Below, one piece after another: positions 1 through 5,521 of a stretch of DNA of 6,048 nt; position 1 is the stretch's first letter, and every line of letters begins with the position of its first letter. The notes beneath the pieces were generated by a model. It did no database searches, was not told the DNA's origin, and saw only the letters and a program-made list of their open reading frames with translations. The DNA comes from Asanoa sp040654855 (lineage in GTDB: Bacteria; Actinomycetota; Actinomycetes; Mycobacteriales; Micromonosporaceae). Location of the stretch: contig NZ_JBFAIU010000407.1 in the NCBI RefSeq assembly GCF_040654855.1, positions 1 through 6,048 on the forward strand. Direction: 5' to 3'. A program made the translations under genes and the position numbers.

Positions 1-61
1 CTTAGAAGCCGGTGCCCAGGAAATCGCCAGTCACAACTGCGCCGGGTTCAGCTGATTGGAC

Positions 62-77
62 GTTGCGGAAGCGCAAC
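62..77 (-). terminator. Candidate hairpin terminator downstream of the haloperoxidase-like gene
   Basis: A perfect 6-base stem, GTTGCG/CGCAAC, closes a 4-base loop (CTTC on the minus strand). It lies about 70 bases past the stop codon at 149. No T-run follows, so it is not a classical intrinsic terminator, although actinobacterial terminators often lack one. It is a visible inverted repeat; its role is inferred from position only. Confidence 0.3.
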
Positions 78-90
78 CACCGACACGAGG

Positions 91-138
91 CGCCGGCCCG
101 CGAACCCGAGCCGGTGCTTGGCGGCCAACCGGCCGGCG
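91..138 (-). terminator. Nested GC-rich inverted repeats just past the haloperoxidase-like stop codon
   Basis: An 8-base perfect inverted repeat has arms CGCCGGCC (91-98) and GGCCGGCG (131-138) around a 32-base loop. Inside and competing with it is a tight hairpin, CGGCC-AACC-GGCCG (122-135). The structure begins about 11 bases after the stop codon of the minus-strand gene and could slow or end transcription. No T-tract is present. In DNA this GC-rich, some such repeats arise by chance. Confidence 0.3.
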
Positions 139-148
139 CGTTGCGCGG

Positions 149-1414
149 TCAGTGGTTGCGGCCGAACTCCTTCGCGAGGACCTCGCGCGTGACCGCCTCG
201 CCGAGGCGGTCGCCGTGGATGGTGGCGCCGCGGTAGTGGACACCGGCCCAGATGCGGGCCTCCATCAGCTCCGCCCGTGCCGCGGACAGGCTGTCGAAGT
301 GCCGGGTCGTCTTGGACTCGGCGCTGTAGGCGCTGAAGGACAGGTGGTCACGGCCGAAGAACGCGCGTAGTGCGGTCATGATGGCGGAGGTGTAGCAGGC
401 GTGGCCGGACGGCCATTCCGGCGACGGGGCCGTGACGCGTAGCGGCGTCCAGGTCGGGTCCGCGACCGTGGCCGGGTTGCCGTCGGTGTCCGCCAGCGGG
501 ATCGCGGTCACCGGGCGCCAGAGGCTCCAGTGTCGCTTCTGCTGGTAGCACGAGATCAGCGCGTCGGCCGTGGAGACGTCGACCATCGCCAGCATGCGGG
601 CCGTCTCCAGCTGGCTCAGTCGGTGGTCCGCGGCGAGGCCGCGCTTGATGTACCACTCCACCTGGCGGTAGTCGTCCCACCAGGTCGCCGCTTCGGTCTG
701 GTCCTGCGTGCGGATCGTGCTGGTGGCCGAGCCGACCGCCTTGACCTCGTTGAGCTGGCGGGCGTACGCCGCACTGCCCAGCGCCGGCGGTGCCGGCACC
801 CGGTAGGCGGCGGGGTCGTCGACGACGAACGGCCGCAGGAACGGGAACCAGCCGCCGGCCTGGAGGAACAAGGGCGGGGTCAGCCGGTAGACGCCGGGTG
901 CGGTGCCCACCGGCCACGTCGCGTCGGAGAACGCGCCGTCGTCGCGGCGGTCCGCGATCATGGCCGCGGCCGCGGCTTCGCCGACCCTGATGCCGCCCGT
1001 CTTCGCGCGCCCCTCGGGGATCGCGGCGAGCGCCTCGTCGTACTGCGCGGCCAGCGCGTCCGCCTGGGCCGGGAACAGGGAGAGCAGGACGTGGTGGGCC
1101 GCCGTGGCCACCGCCGCGGGAGTCGAGTCGCCGCGATGGGCACGGGGAGCGACCAGATACGGCTCGTACGGGACGCCGGCGATCGCGTTGACCGCGTCGT
1201 ACACCGCGCCCTGCACCATGGCGAAGCTGCGCGAGCCCGCCGTGGGCGACTGCCGCGCGACCTCGAAGATGGCCGTCTGGGCGTGGACGTTCCAGGTCAG
1301 GACGGCGTTGGTGCGCTCGTGGGCCGACGCCGCGGTCGGCGTCAGGACGGTCAGACCGAGCACGGCCAACACCGCCGCGCCGAGCAGCCTGCGCACGCGT
1401 ACGCGAAATGTCAT
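149..1414 (-). CDS. Secreted vanadium-dependent haloperoxidase / PAP2-family acid phosphatase-like protein
   Basis: The 421-residue product carries all three motifs of the vanadate/phosphate pocket shared by vanadium haloperoxidases and PAP2 phosphatases. These are K293-x6-R300-P, the PSGH loop with S336, G337 and H338, and R387-x5-H393. By homology H338 is the acid-base residue and H393 the ligand that binds vanadate or the phosphoryl group. The N-terminus is a Sec-type signal: a basic RVRVRR start, a hydrophobic stretch and an ASA|HE cleavage site after about residue 31, so the protein should act outside the membrane. The ATG at 1414 is preferred to an in-frame ATG at 1471. It has a GGGGGA ribosome site directly upstream and puts the signal peptide at the N-terminus, whereas the longer form adds 19 polar residues. 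The length suits bacterial haloperoxidase-like proteins. Whether it oxidises halides or hydrolyses phosphate esters cannot be decided from these motifs. It follows the MerR gene after 81 bases and seems to have its own promoter. Confidence 0.88.
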   Translation of the reverse strand: MTFRVRVRRLLGAAVLAVLGLTVLTPTAASAHERTNAVLTWNVHAQTAIFEVARQSPTAGSRSFAMVQGAVYDAVNAIAGVPYEPYLVAPRAHRGDSTPAAVATAAHHVLLSLFPAQADALAAQYDEALAAIPEGRAKTGGIRVGEAAAAAMIADRRDDGAFSDATWPVGTAPGVYRLTPPLFLQAGGWFPFLRPFVVDDPAAYRVPAPPALGSAAYARQLNEVKAVGSATSTIRTQDQTEAATWWDDYRQVEWYIKRGLAADHRLSQLETARMLAMVDVSTADALISCYQQKRHWSLWRPVTAIPLADTDGNPATVADPTWTPLRVTAPSPEWPSGHACYTSAIMTALRAFFGRDHLSFSAYSAESKTTRHFDSLSAARAELMEARIWAGVHYRGATIHGDRLGEAVTREVLAKEFGRNH

Positions 1415-1418
1415 GAGA

Positions 1419-1424
1419 TCCCCC
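1419..1424 (-). promoter_or_regulatory. Ribosome binding site that fixes the haloperoxidase-like start
   Basis: On the minus strand GGGGGA stands four bases before the ATG at 1414. It complements the anti-Shine-Dalgarno end of 16S rRNA well, and I see no comparable site ahead of the alternative in-frame ATG at 1471. It therefore supports the shorter protein that begins directly with the signal peptide. Confidence 0.6.
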
Positions 1425-1447
1425 GTTGGCAGAACGAATGCCGATCC

Positions 1448-1476
1448 AGAATCGACCTTCGCTGATCCCATGACAA
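1448..1476 (-). promoter_or_regulatory. Candidate sigma-70-type promoter of the haloperoxidase-like gene
   Basis: On the minus strand TTGTCA (1476-1471) matches the -35 consensus at five of six positions. GATTCT (1453-1448) lies 17 bases downstream and matches a -10 box weakly, at three of six. Transcription would begin near 1441, leaving a leader of about 27 bases that contains the ribosome site before the ATG at 1414. The site sits in the 81-base gap after the MerR gene, so the gene could be expressed apart from the upstream operon. No operator-like palindrome is seen in the spacer. Confidence 0.4.
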
Positions 1477-1495
1477 CCTTCTGGCGGGTATTCGG

Positions 1496-2275
1496 TTATG
1501 TCAGATCGAGGCGCTCCAGCCGGGTCCACCCCGTCCAGCCGCGCTCGCGCATCAGGTCCAGCACCCGCCGCGCCCGCGGGTCCGCCTCGACCAGCAGTGC
1601 GTCCAGCAGGCCGATCGCCAGGTCGTCGCCGTCGTCCATCCCGGTGAGGCCCAGCTCGCCGGCCGCGTACGCCTCCTCGGCCATCTCAACCATGATGTCG
1701 ACCGCTTCGACCAGGCGGGGGTCGTCGTCGCCGCCCCCGCCCTCGACGATCTCCGACAGGAGGCGGTAGAGGCGAACGAGCCGTGGGTCCTCGAGTTGCG
1801 CGAACTTCGCCGCCATCACCTCGGGGACCGACTGTGGCCAGCGCGCCGCGACCAGGATCCACCCGTCCCGCTCGCCCTCCACGATCCGCTCCGACGCCCC
1901 GATCTCCCGCAGCCGGTCGAGATAGGCGAGAATCTCGGGCGGCAGCGCCAGACTGTCCGCATCGGTCAGCTGCGCGATCTGCTTGCGGCTGGTCTCCAGG
2001 CGGTCGATCTCGTCGCGCAGGTCGCGGTCGATGCGCTGGACCGCGGCGGCGAACGTCGACGCGTCGGCTTCGAGCATCTGACCGATCCGGGACAGCGGCA
2101 CGCCGGCGTTGGCGAGCGTCCGGATCTTGATCAGGGACACGACCGCCGCGGTGCCGTACCGCCGGTAGCCCGCGGCATCCCGCTCGGGCTCCGGCAGCAG
2201 CCCGATCTGGTGGTAGTGCCGCACCGCCCGCGTCGTGACACCGGCGTACGCGGCCAGCTGTCCGATCGTCAACAT
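1496..2275 (-). CDS. MerR-family transcriptional regulator, third gene of an ABC exporter operon
   Basis: The 259-residue product opens with a classic MerR winged helix-turn-helix: IGQLAAYAGVTTRAVRHYHQIGLL at about residues 4-27 (helix-turn-helix plus the H-Y turn), followed by the GYRRY wing at 36-40. A second helical DNA-contact segment (VVSLIKIRTLANAGVPLSRIGQML, about 45-68) and a charged, likely coiled-coil dimerisation helix (about 75-103) come next. The remaining ~150 residues are acidic and helical and belong to no effector domain I recognise. The protein has no cysteine, which argues against metal or thiol sensing of the MerR, CueR or SoxR kind and suggests an organic ligand. The ATG at 2275 puts the motif at the N-terminus; a GTG at 2302 would add nine residues and overlap the permease gene. 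The gene follows the permease stop by 19 bases and so is very likely co-transcribed with the exporter. It is the obvious candidate to bind the MerR-type operator at the operon head. The inducer is unknown. Confidence 0.9.
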   Translation of the reverse strand: MLTIGQLAAYAGVTTRAVRHYHQIGLLPEPERDAAGYRRYGTAAVVSLIKIRTLANAGVPLSRIGQMLEADASTFAAAVQRIDRDLRDEIDRLETSRKQIAQLTDADSLALPPEILAYLDRLREIGASERIVEGERDGWILVAARWPQSVPEVMAAKFAQLEDPRLVRLYRLLSEIVEGGGGDDDPRLVEAVDIMVEMAEEAYAAGELGLTGMDDGDDLAIGLLDALLVEADPRARRVLDLMRERGWTGWTRLERLDLT

Positions 2276-2287
2276 GTGCCGATTCCG

Positions 2288-2292
2288 CCTCC
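2288..2292 (-). promoter_or_regulatory. Ribosome binding site for the MerR gene, spaced 12 bases from ATG
   Basis: GGAGG on the minus strand begins two bases after the permease stop codon (TGA at 2297-2295). It lies 12 bases before the ATG at 2275, somewhat longer than usual, which may mean modest translation of the regulator. It favours the ATG over the GTG at 2302, which lies upstream of this site and could not use it. Confidence 0.5.
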
Positions 2293-2294
2293 GA

Positions 2295-3059
2295 TCACGC
2301 ACCGATCCGCCGACGGTAGACCAGGTTCGCGCACACGTAGGCGACGACGAGGATGCCGACGCACCACGCGAGGGCCGTCCACAGGTCGGCGCCGACGGGC
2401 TGCTGGGTGAACAGCGCCCGAATCGCGTTGACGATGGCCGTGACCGGCTGGTTTTCGGCGAACGCCCGCACCGGGCCGGGCATGGTGTCGGTGGGCACGA
2501 ACGCCGAGCTGATGAAGGGCAGGAAGATCAGCGGGTACGAGAACGCGCTCGCCCCGTCGATGCTCTTCGCGGACAGGCCAGGGATCACCGCGATCCAGGT
2601 CAGCGCGAGCGTGAACAGGGCCAGGACACCCGCGACGGCGAGCCAGGCCAGCACGCCTGCTCCCGAGCGGAAGCCCATGACGAGGGCGACGCCGACGACG
2701 ACCACGAGCGAGAGCAGGTTGGCGACCAGCGAGGTCAGCACGTGCGCCCAGAGCACGCCCGACCGGGCGATCGGCATCGACTGGAAACGCTCGAAGATGC
2801 CTGCCTGCATGTCCCCGAAGAGCCGGAACGCGGTGTACGAGATCCCCGACGCGATCGTGATGAGCAGGATGCCGGGCAGCATGTAATCCACATAGGACAC
2901 GGAACCGGTGTCGATCGCACCGCCGAACACGTACACGAACAGCAGCATCATGGCGATCGGTGTGATCGCGGTCGTGATGATGGTGTCCAGGCTGCGGGTG
3001 ACGTGCCGCAGCGTCCGTCCGGTGAGGACGGTGGTGTCGCTGACGAAATGCGTGGCCAT
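2295..3059 (-). CDS. ABC-2 type (DrrB-like) exporter permease
   Basis: The 254-residue protein has about six hydrophobic spans, at roughly 26-46, 58-78, 103-128, 136-160, 172-188 and 226-247. This is the usual plan and size of an ABC-2/DrrB membrane subunit. The segment GIFERFQSMPIAR (87-99) corresponds to the cytoplasmic region that contacts the ATPase in this family. The stretch FISSAFVPTDTMPGPVRAF (182-200), just before the last span, is highly typical of daunorubicin-resistance-type permeases. The start ATG is preceded by AGGGGA overlapping the TAG stop of the ATPase gene, with 9 bases between the genes, which suggests translational coupling. With that ATPase it should form a homodimer-plus-homodimer exporter in the cytoplasmic membrane. 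The substrate cannot be read from sequence: a drug, lipid or secondary metabolite is plausible by family. Confidence 0.9.
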   Translation of the reverse strand: MATHFVSDTTVLTGRTLRHVTRSLDTIITTAITPIAMMLLFVYVFGGAIDTGSVSYVDYMLPGILLITIASGISYTAFRLFGDMQAGIFERFQSMPIARSGVLWAHVLTSLVANLLSLVVVVGVALVMGFRSGAGVLAWLAVAGVLALFTLALTWIAVIPGLSAKSIDGASAFSYPLIFLPFISSAFVPTDTMPGPVRAFAENQPVTAIVNAIRALFTQQPVGADLWTALAWCVGILVVAYVCANLVYRRRIGA

Positions 3060-3068
3060 GGTCGTCCC

Positions 3069-3818
3069 CTACCGCTCGCCGACGACCGCGAAGAACACGT
3101 CTTCGAGGGAGGGTTGCTTCTCGACGTACTCGACCTTGGCCGGCGGCAGGAGCTGCTTCAACTCGGCCAGGGTGCCGTCGACGATGATCCGGCCCTGGTG
3201 GAGGATCGCGATCCGGTCGGCGAGCTGCTCGGCCTCGTCGAGGTACTGCGTCGTGAGCAGCACGGTCGTGCCGCCCGCGGCGAGCTCCCGGACGGCCTGC
3301 CACACCTCGAGCCGCGCCTCCGGGTCCAGCCCGGCCGTCGGCTCGTCCAGGAAGACGACGGGCGGATTCCCGATGAGACTCATCGCGATGTCGAGGCGGC
3401 GGCGCATGCCACCGGAGTACGTCGCGACCCGCCGCCCGCCGGCCTCGGTCAGCGAGAAGCGCCGCAGGAGCCCGTCGGCCACCGCTCTCGGGTCCTTGAG
3501 GTGCCGCAGCCGGGCGACCAGGACGAGGTTCTCCCGCCCGCTGAGGATGTGGTCGACGGCCGCGAACTGCCCGGTGAGGCTGATCGACTCGCGCACGTCG
3601 GCGGCCTGCGTCGCGACGTCGAAGCCGTTGACCCGGGCCGTCCCGGCGTCGGCCTTGAGCAGGGTCGACAGAATCTTCACGAGGGTCGTCTTGCCGGCCC
3701 CGTTCGACCCGAGCAGCGCGAAGATACTGCCCCGCGCGACCTCGAGGTCCACGCCGCGCAGCACACGCAGCTCCTTGTACGCCTTCTCCAGGCCCCGCAC
3801 CTGAACCGCAACAGTCAT
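3069..3818 (-). CDS. DrrA-like ABC exporter ATP-binding protein
   Basis: This complete 249-residue nucleotide-binding domain has its motifs in order. They are Walker A GSNGAGKTT (37-45), Q-loop Q84, the signature YSGGMRRR (134-141), Walker B VVFLDE (154-159) with catalytic E159, and the D-loop GLDP (163-166). The switch position has Q190 in TTQYLDEAE rather than histidine, which is usual for the DrrA branch and not a defect. The C-terminus is short (SLEDVFFAVVG, about 236-246) but keeps the motif seen at the end of DrrA-type proteins; many relatives run to over 300 residues. It energises the permease encoded immediately downstream. There is no Shine-Dalgarno before the ATG, and the predicted transcription start coincides with it, so translation is probably leaderless. 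Export of a hydrophobic drug or metabolite is a family inference; the actual cargo is unknown. Confidence 0.92.
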   Translation of the reverse strand: MTVAVQVRGLEKAYKELRVLRGVDLEVARGSIFALLGSNGAGKTTLVKILSTLLKADAGTARVNGFDVATQAADVRESISLTGQFAAVDHILSGRENLVLVARLRHLKDPRAVADGLLRRFSLTEAGGRRVATYSGGMRRRLDIAMSLIGNPPVVFLDEPTAGLDPEARLEVWQAVRELAAGGTTVLLTTQYLDEAEQLADRIAILHQGRIIVDGTLAELKQLLPPAKVEYVEKQPSLEDVFFAVVGER

Positions 3819-3824
3819 GCGGCC

Positions 3825-3856
3825 AGCATGGAGGGTTGACGCAGCGTCAAGGTCAA
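3825..3856 (-). promoter_or_regulatory. MerR-type promoter of the ABC exporter operon (20-base spacer)
   Basis: On the minus strand the -35 box is TTGACC (3856-3851) and the likely -10 is CATGCT (3830-3825), separated by 20 bases rather than the normal 17. A perfect palindrome fills most of the spacer. MerR-family activators are known to bind such dyads and untwist overlong 19-20-base spacers so that RNA polymerase can use them. Seven bases downstream of the -10 lies the A of the ATPase ATG (3818), which predicts a leaderless transcript. The -10 matches only three of six positions, as expected for an activator-dependent promoter. Confidence 0.65.
3836..3850. promoter_or_regulatory. MerR-type operator palindrome
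   Basis: TTGACGC-T-GCGTCAA (minus-strand reading) is a perfect 15-base dyad with 7-base arms around a single central base at 3843. It sits wholly between the -35 and -10 boxes of the exporter operon, where MerR-family dimers bind. The MerR protein encoded at the end of the same operon is the natural candidate to bind it, giving self-regulation. I saw no second copy of this dyad in the window. Confidence 0.65.
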
Positions 3857-3861
3857 GCGTG

Positions 3862-3878
3862 CCGCGGCTGGTCCGCGG
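3862..3878 (-). terminator. Candidate hairpin terminator at the end of nadE
   Basis: CCGCGG-N5-CCGCGG forms a 6-base all-GC stem with a 5-base loop (ACCAG on the minus strand). It begins directly after the nadE stop codon (TGA, 3881-3879) and ends five bases before the -35 box of the ABC operon. The position suits insulation of the regulated operon from nadE read-through. It lacks a T-run, and each CCGCGG arm is itself palindromic, so the function remains inferred. Confidence 0.4.
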
Positions 3879-4721
3879 TCAGTGGCGCCACCAGGTGTCG
3901 AGGGGGGTGGCCGGTACCGTGCGCTTGTGGCGGGTGGCGAGATAGACCGCCTCCACCTTTGCCGCCAGGTCCGGGGAGACGTCGACGCCTTCCAGGTAGT
4001 CGTCGATCTGGGCGTACGTCAGGCCCAGGGCCACCTCGTCCGGCAGCGCCGGACGGTCGTCCTCCAGGTCGGCGGTCGGCACCTTCTGCCACGCGCTCGG
4101 CGGTGCGCCCAGCTCCTGCAGCAGCGCGGCGCCCTGGCGCTTGGTCAGGCCGGTCAACGGGGTCAGGTCGACGCCGCCGTCACCGTATTTCGTGAAGAAT
4201 CCGGTGACCGCCTCGGCCGCGTGGTCCGTGCCCACGACGAGCAGGTGCAGCTGGCCGGCGATCGCGTACTGGATCACCATGCGTTCCCGGGCCTTGATGT
4301 TGCCCCGCACGAAGTCCCGCAGCCGGGGCTCGCCGCCCAGCAGGTCACCCAGGCCCGACGCCACCTCCGCGGCGACCGTGTCGGCACCGGGCTTGACGTT
4401 CACCTCGACCGACCGGTCGGCCCGGATGAACCGCAGCGCGGCCTGGGCGTCGGTCTCGTCGGCCTGCGTCCCGTACGGCAGCCGGACCGCGACGAACACG
4501 GCGTCGCGCCCCTCGGCCCGCAGCTCCTCGACGGCGAGCTGGCACAACCTGCCCGTCAGCGTGCTGTCCTGGCCACCGCTGACGCCCAGCACGTAGCCCT
4601 TGGCCGGCGTCGCCCGCAGGTAGTCCTTGAGGAAGTCGACCCGGCGCCGGATCTCCACCTTGGGAACGATGGCCGACTTCACGCCGAGCTCGCCGAGTAT
4701 CTGCTGCCGTAGGTCCGCCAC
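3879..4721 (-). CDS. nadE: Ammonia-dependent NAD+ synthetase
   Basis: This enzyme makes NAD+ in the last step of synthesis and salvage, amidating nicotinic acid adenine dinucleotide with ammonia and ATP through an adenylated intermediate. The 280-residue length matches the short, single-domain NH3-dependent type (E. coli NadE is about 275) and lacks the N-terminal nitrilase/glutaminase domain of the glutamine-dependent form. Diagnostic stretches are the ATP pyrophosphatase P-loop SGGQDST (48-54), GNIKARERM (140-148), GTDHAAEAVTGFFTKYGDGG (164-183), PTADLEDDRPALPDE (215-229) and the C-terminal HKR (265-267). All expected catalytic motifs are intact. The start is GTG at 4721, with no good ribosome site upstream. 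A TAGAGT box ends six bases before it, so the message may be leaderless. It lies 29 bases after the methyltransferase gene on the same strand and may also receive read-through from it. Cytoplasmic. Confidence 0.95.
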   Translation of the reverse strand: MADLRQQILGELGVKSAIVPKVEIRRRVDFLKDYLRATPAKGYVLGVSGGQDSTLTGRLCQLAVEELRAEGRDAVFVAVRLPYGTQADETDAQAALRFIRADRSVEVNVKPGADTVAAEVASGLGDLLGGEPRLRDFVRGNIKARERMVIQYAIAGQLHLLVVGTDHAAEAVTGFFTKYGDGGVDLTPLTGLTKRQGAALLQELGAPPSAWQKVPTADLEDDRPALPDEVALGLTYAQIDDYLEGVDVSPDLAAKVEAVYLATRHKRTVPATPLDTWWRH

Positions 4722-4723
4722 GC

Positions 4724-4740
4724 GGCCACTCTAGCTGGCC
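4724..4740 (-). promoter_or_regulatory. Candidate leaderless promoter -10 box and overlapping inverted repeat at nadE
   Basis: On the minus strand TAGAGT (4733-4728) fits the TAnnnT form of a -10 box. It is followed by GGCCGC and then the GTG start at 4721, placing the expected first transcribed base on the start codon. The box sits inside an inverted repeat, GGCCA-N7-TGGCC (4740-4724), which could be a repressor site or chance. No convincing -35 box is found 17-18 bases further up, where the sequence is the end of the methyltransferase gene. Confidence 0.4.
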
Positions 4741-4750
4741 GGACCCGGCG

Positions 4751-5521
4751 CTACGGCCGGCGGCGGGCGAGGTGGACGACGATGTCGGCGACGATGTCGA
4801 CCGTCTCCGGCAGGACCCGCAGGACCTGGCCGAACACCTGCTCGCGATCCGCCGCCGGCAGCTGGAGATAGGCCGAGACGGTCGAGAGATGGCCGACGTA
4901 CTCGGCGGCGGTCATCGTCAGTCGCCGCTTGATAACGGACTGTCGTACGTCGGTGAACCACTCCGCGCGCAGGAGCTCCGTACCCGGCCATTGCATCTCG
5001 TGTTCCGGTGGTGTGCCGTCCGGGGACGGGATCTCGTCGCTGTCCAGGAACGGTGCCCGGGCGGCATGCACGGCCTTCTCCACGGCCGGATCGGCGAGCT
5101 GGTACGGGCCGCCGCACGACGCGAACACGCCACCCGGCTCCAACAGCGCGGCCACCCGCGACCAGCGGCCGTCGGGGCTGGTCCAGTGCAGCGCGGCCGC
5201 CGCGTAGACGAGCCCGTACCGCTCGCCCGGTCGCAGGTCCTCGAACGCCGCCCGCACCGTCGTGACGTTCGCCGGCACCTGCCTGCGCAGCTCGGCGAGC
5301 ATCGCCGGGTCCGGGTCCGTCGCGGTGACGGCGACTCCGTGCCGGGCGAACAGGCGCGTGGCCTTGCCCGTCCCGGCGCCGATCTCGAGGGCGGTGCGCA
5401 AGGGCCGGCCGGCGTACGCCAGGACCAGGTCGAACAGCTCCTCGGGATAACCGGGCCGGAACCGTTCGTATGCTTCCGCCACCACTCCGAAGCTCAGCGC
5501 GCGCACAGACATGTCACGCAT
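4751..5521 (-). CDS. Class I SAM-dependent methyltransferase
   Basis: The 256-residue protein has the Rossmann-type methyltransferase core. Motif I is ALEIGAGTGKAT (44-55), with the glycines that hold S-adenosylmethionine. Strand 2 ends in the acidic D69 of TATDPDPAML, and a later AAAALHW stretch precedes LLEPGGVFA. The opening FGVVAEAYERFRPGYPEELF is a common leader of the Methyltransf_11/25-type family. The C-terminal third (about residues 160-256) is helical and probably forms the substrate cap; the substrate is unknown. The ATG at 5521 is chosen because GAGG lies eight bases upstream. An in-frame ATG at 5512 would remove three residues and is nearly as plausible. The frame stays open far upstream, to about 6043, but that part is antisense to a well-supported hydrolase gene and lacks methyltransferase homology. 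It is divergent from the hydrolase with an 18-base gap, and nadE follows it after 29 bases. Confidence 0.87.
   Translation of the reverse strand: MRDMSVRALSFGVVAEAYERFRPGYPEELFDLVLAYAGRPLRTALEIGAGTGKATRLFARHGVAVTATDPDPAMLAELRRQVPANVTTVRAAFEDLRPGERYGLVYAAAALHWTSPDGRWSRVAALLEPGGVFASCGGPYQLADPAVEKAVHAARAPFLDSDEIPSPDGTPPEHEMQWPGTELLRAEWFTDVRQSVIKRRLTMTAAEYVGHLSTVSAYLQLPAADREQVFGQVLRVLPETVDIVADIVVHLARRRP

Larger units (their letters stand above)
1..148. other. Non-coding flank downstream of the haloperoxidase-like gene
   Basis: I see no convincing gene here. The open frames crossing it are short, arginine/proline-rich translations typical of unused frames in GC-rich DNA, and they run antisense into the neighbouring gene. 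The stretch is rich in inverted repeats, annotated separately, which suits a 3' untranslated or terminator region for the minus-strand gene ending at 149. A gene lying to the left of the window could also end near here, but nothing in the sequence shows it. Confidence 0.5.

Noticed and set aside
530..1465. Plus-strand open frame of 311 residues opposite the haloperoxidase-like gene
   Set aside because: The arginine-rich composition without any motif, fully antisense to a gene with all catalytic motifs, marks it as a shadow frame.
1415..1471. 19-residue longer start of the haloperoxidase-like protein (ATG at 1471)
   Set aside because: The extension is polar and would bury the signal peptide, I see no good ribosome site before it, and it would lie across the candidate promoter. 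The ATG at 1414 has GGGGGA immediately upstream.
2276..2302. GTG start of the MerR gene at 2302, overlapping the permease end
   Set aside because: It adds nine basic residues not typical of the family ahead of the helix-turn-helix. The only good ribosome site (2288-2292) lies downstream of it and serves the ATG at 2275.
3604..3618. Possible inactive ABC ATPase because the switch histidine is glutamine
   Set aside because: Glutamine at this position (TTQYLDEAE) is normal in the DrrA subfamily, and Walker A, signature and Walker B motifs are intact.
2235..3839. Plus-strand open frame of 534 residues across the ABC genes
   Set aside because: It is opposite two well-recognised ABC transporter genes and its translation is low-complexity R/D/H/G/E-rich, typical of the antisense frame of GC-rich genes. 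No domain is recognisable.
3882..4712. Plus-strand open frame of 276 residues opposite nadE
   Set aside because: It mirrors nadE almost exactly and shows no domain; nadE on the other strand is unmistakable.
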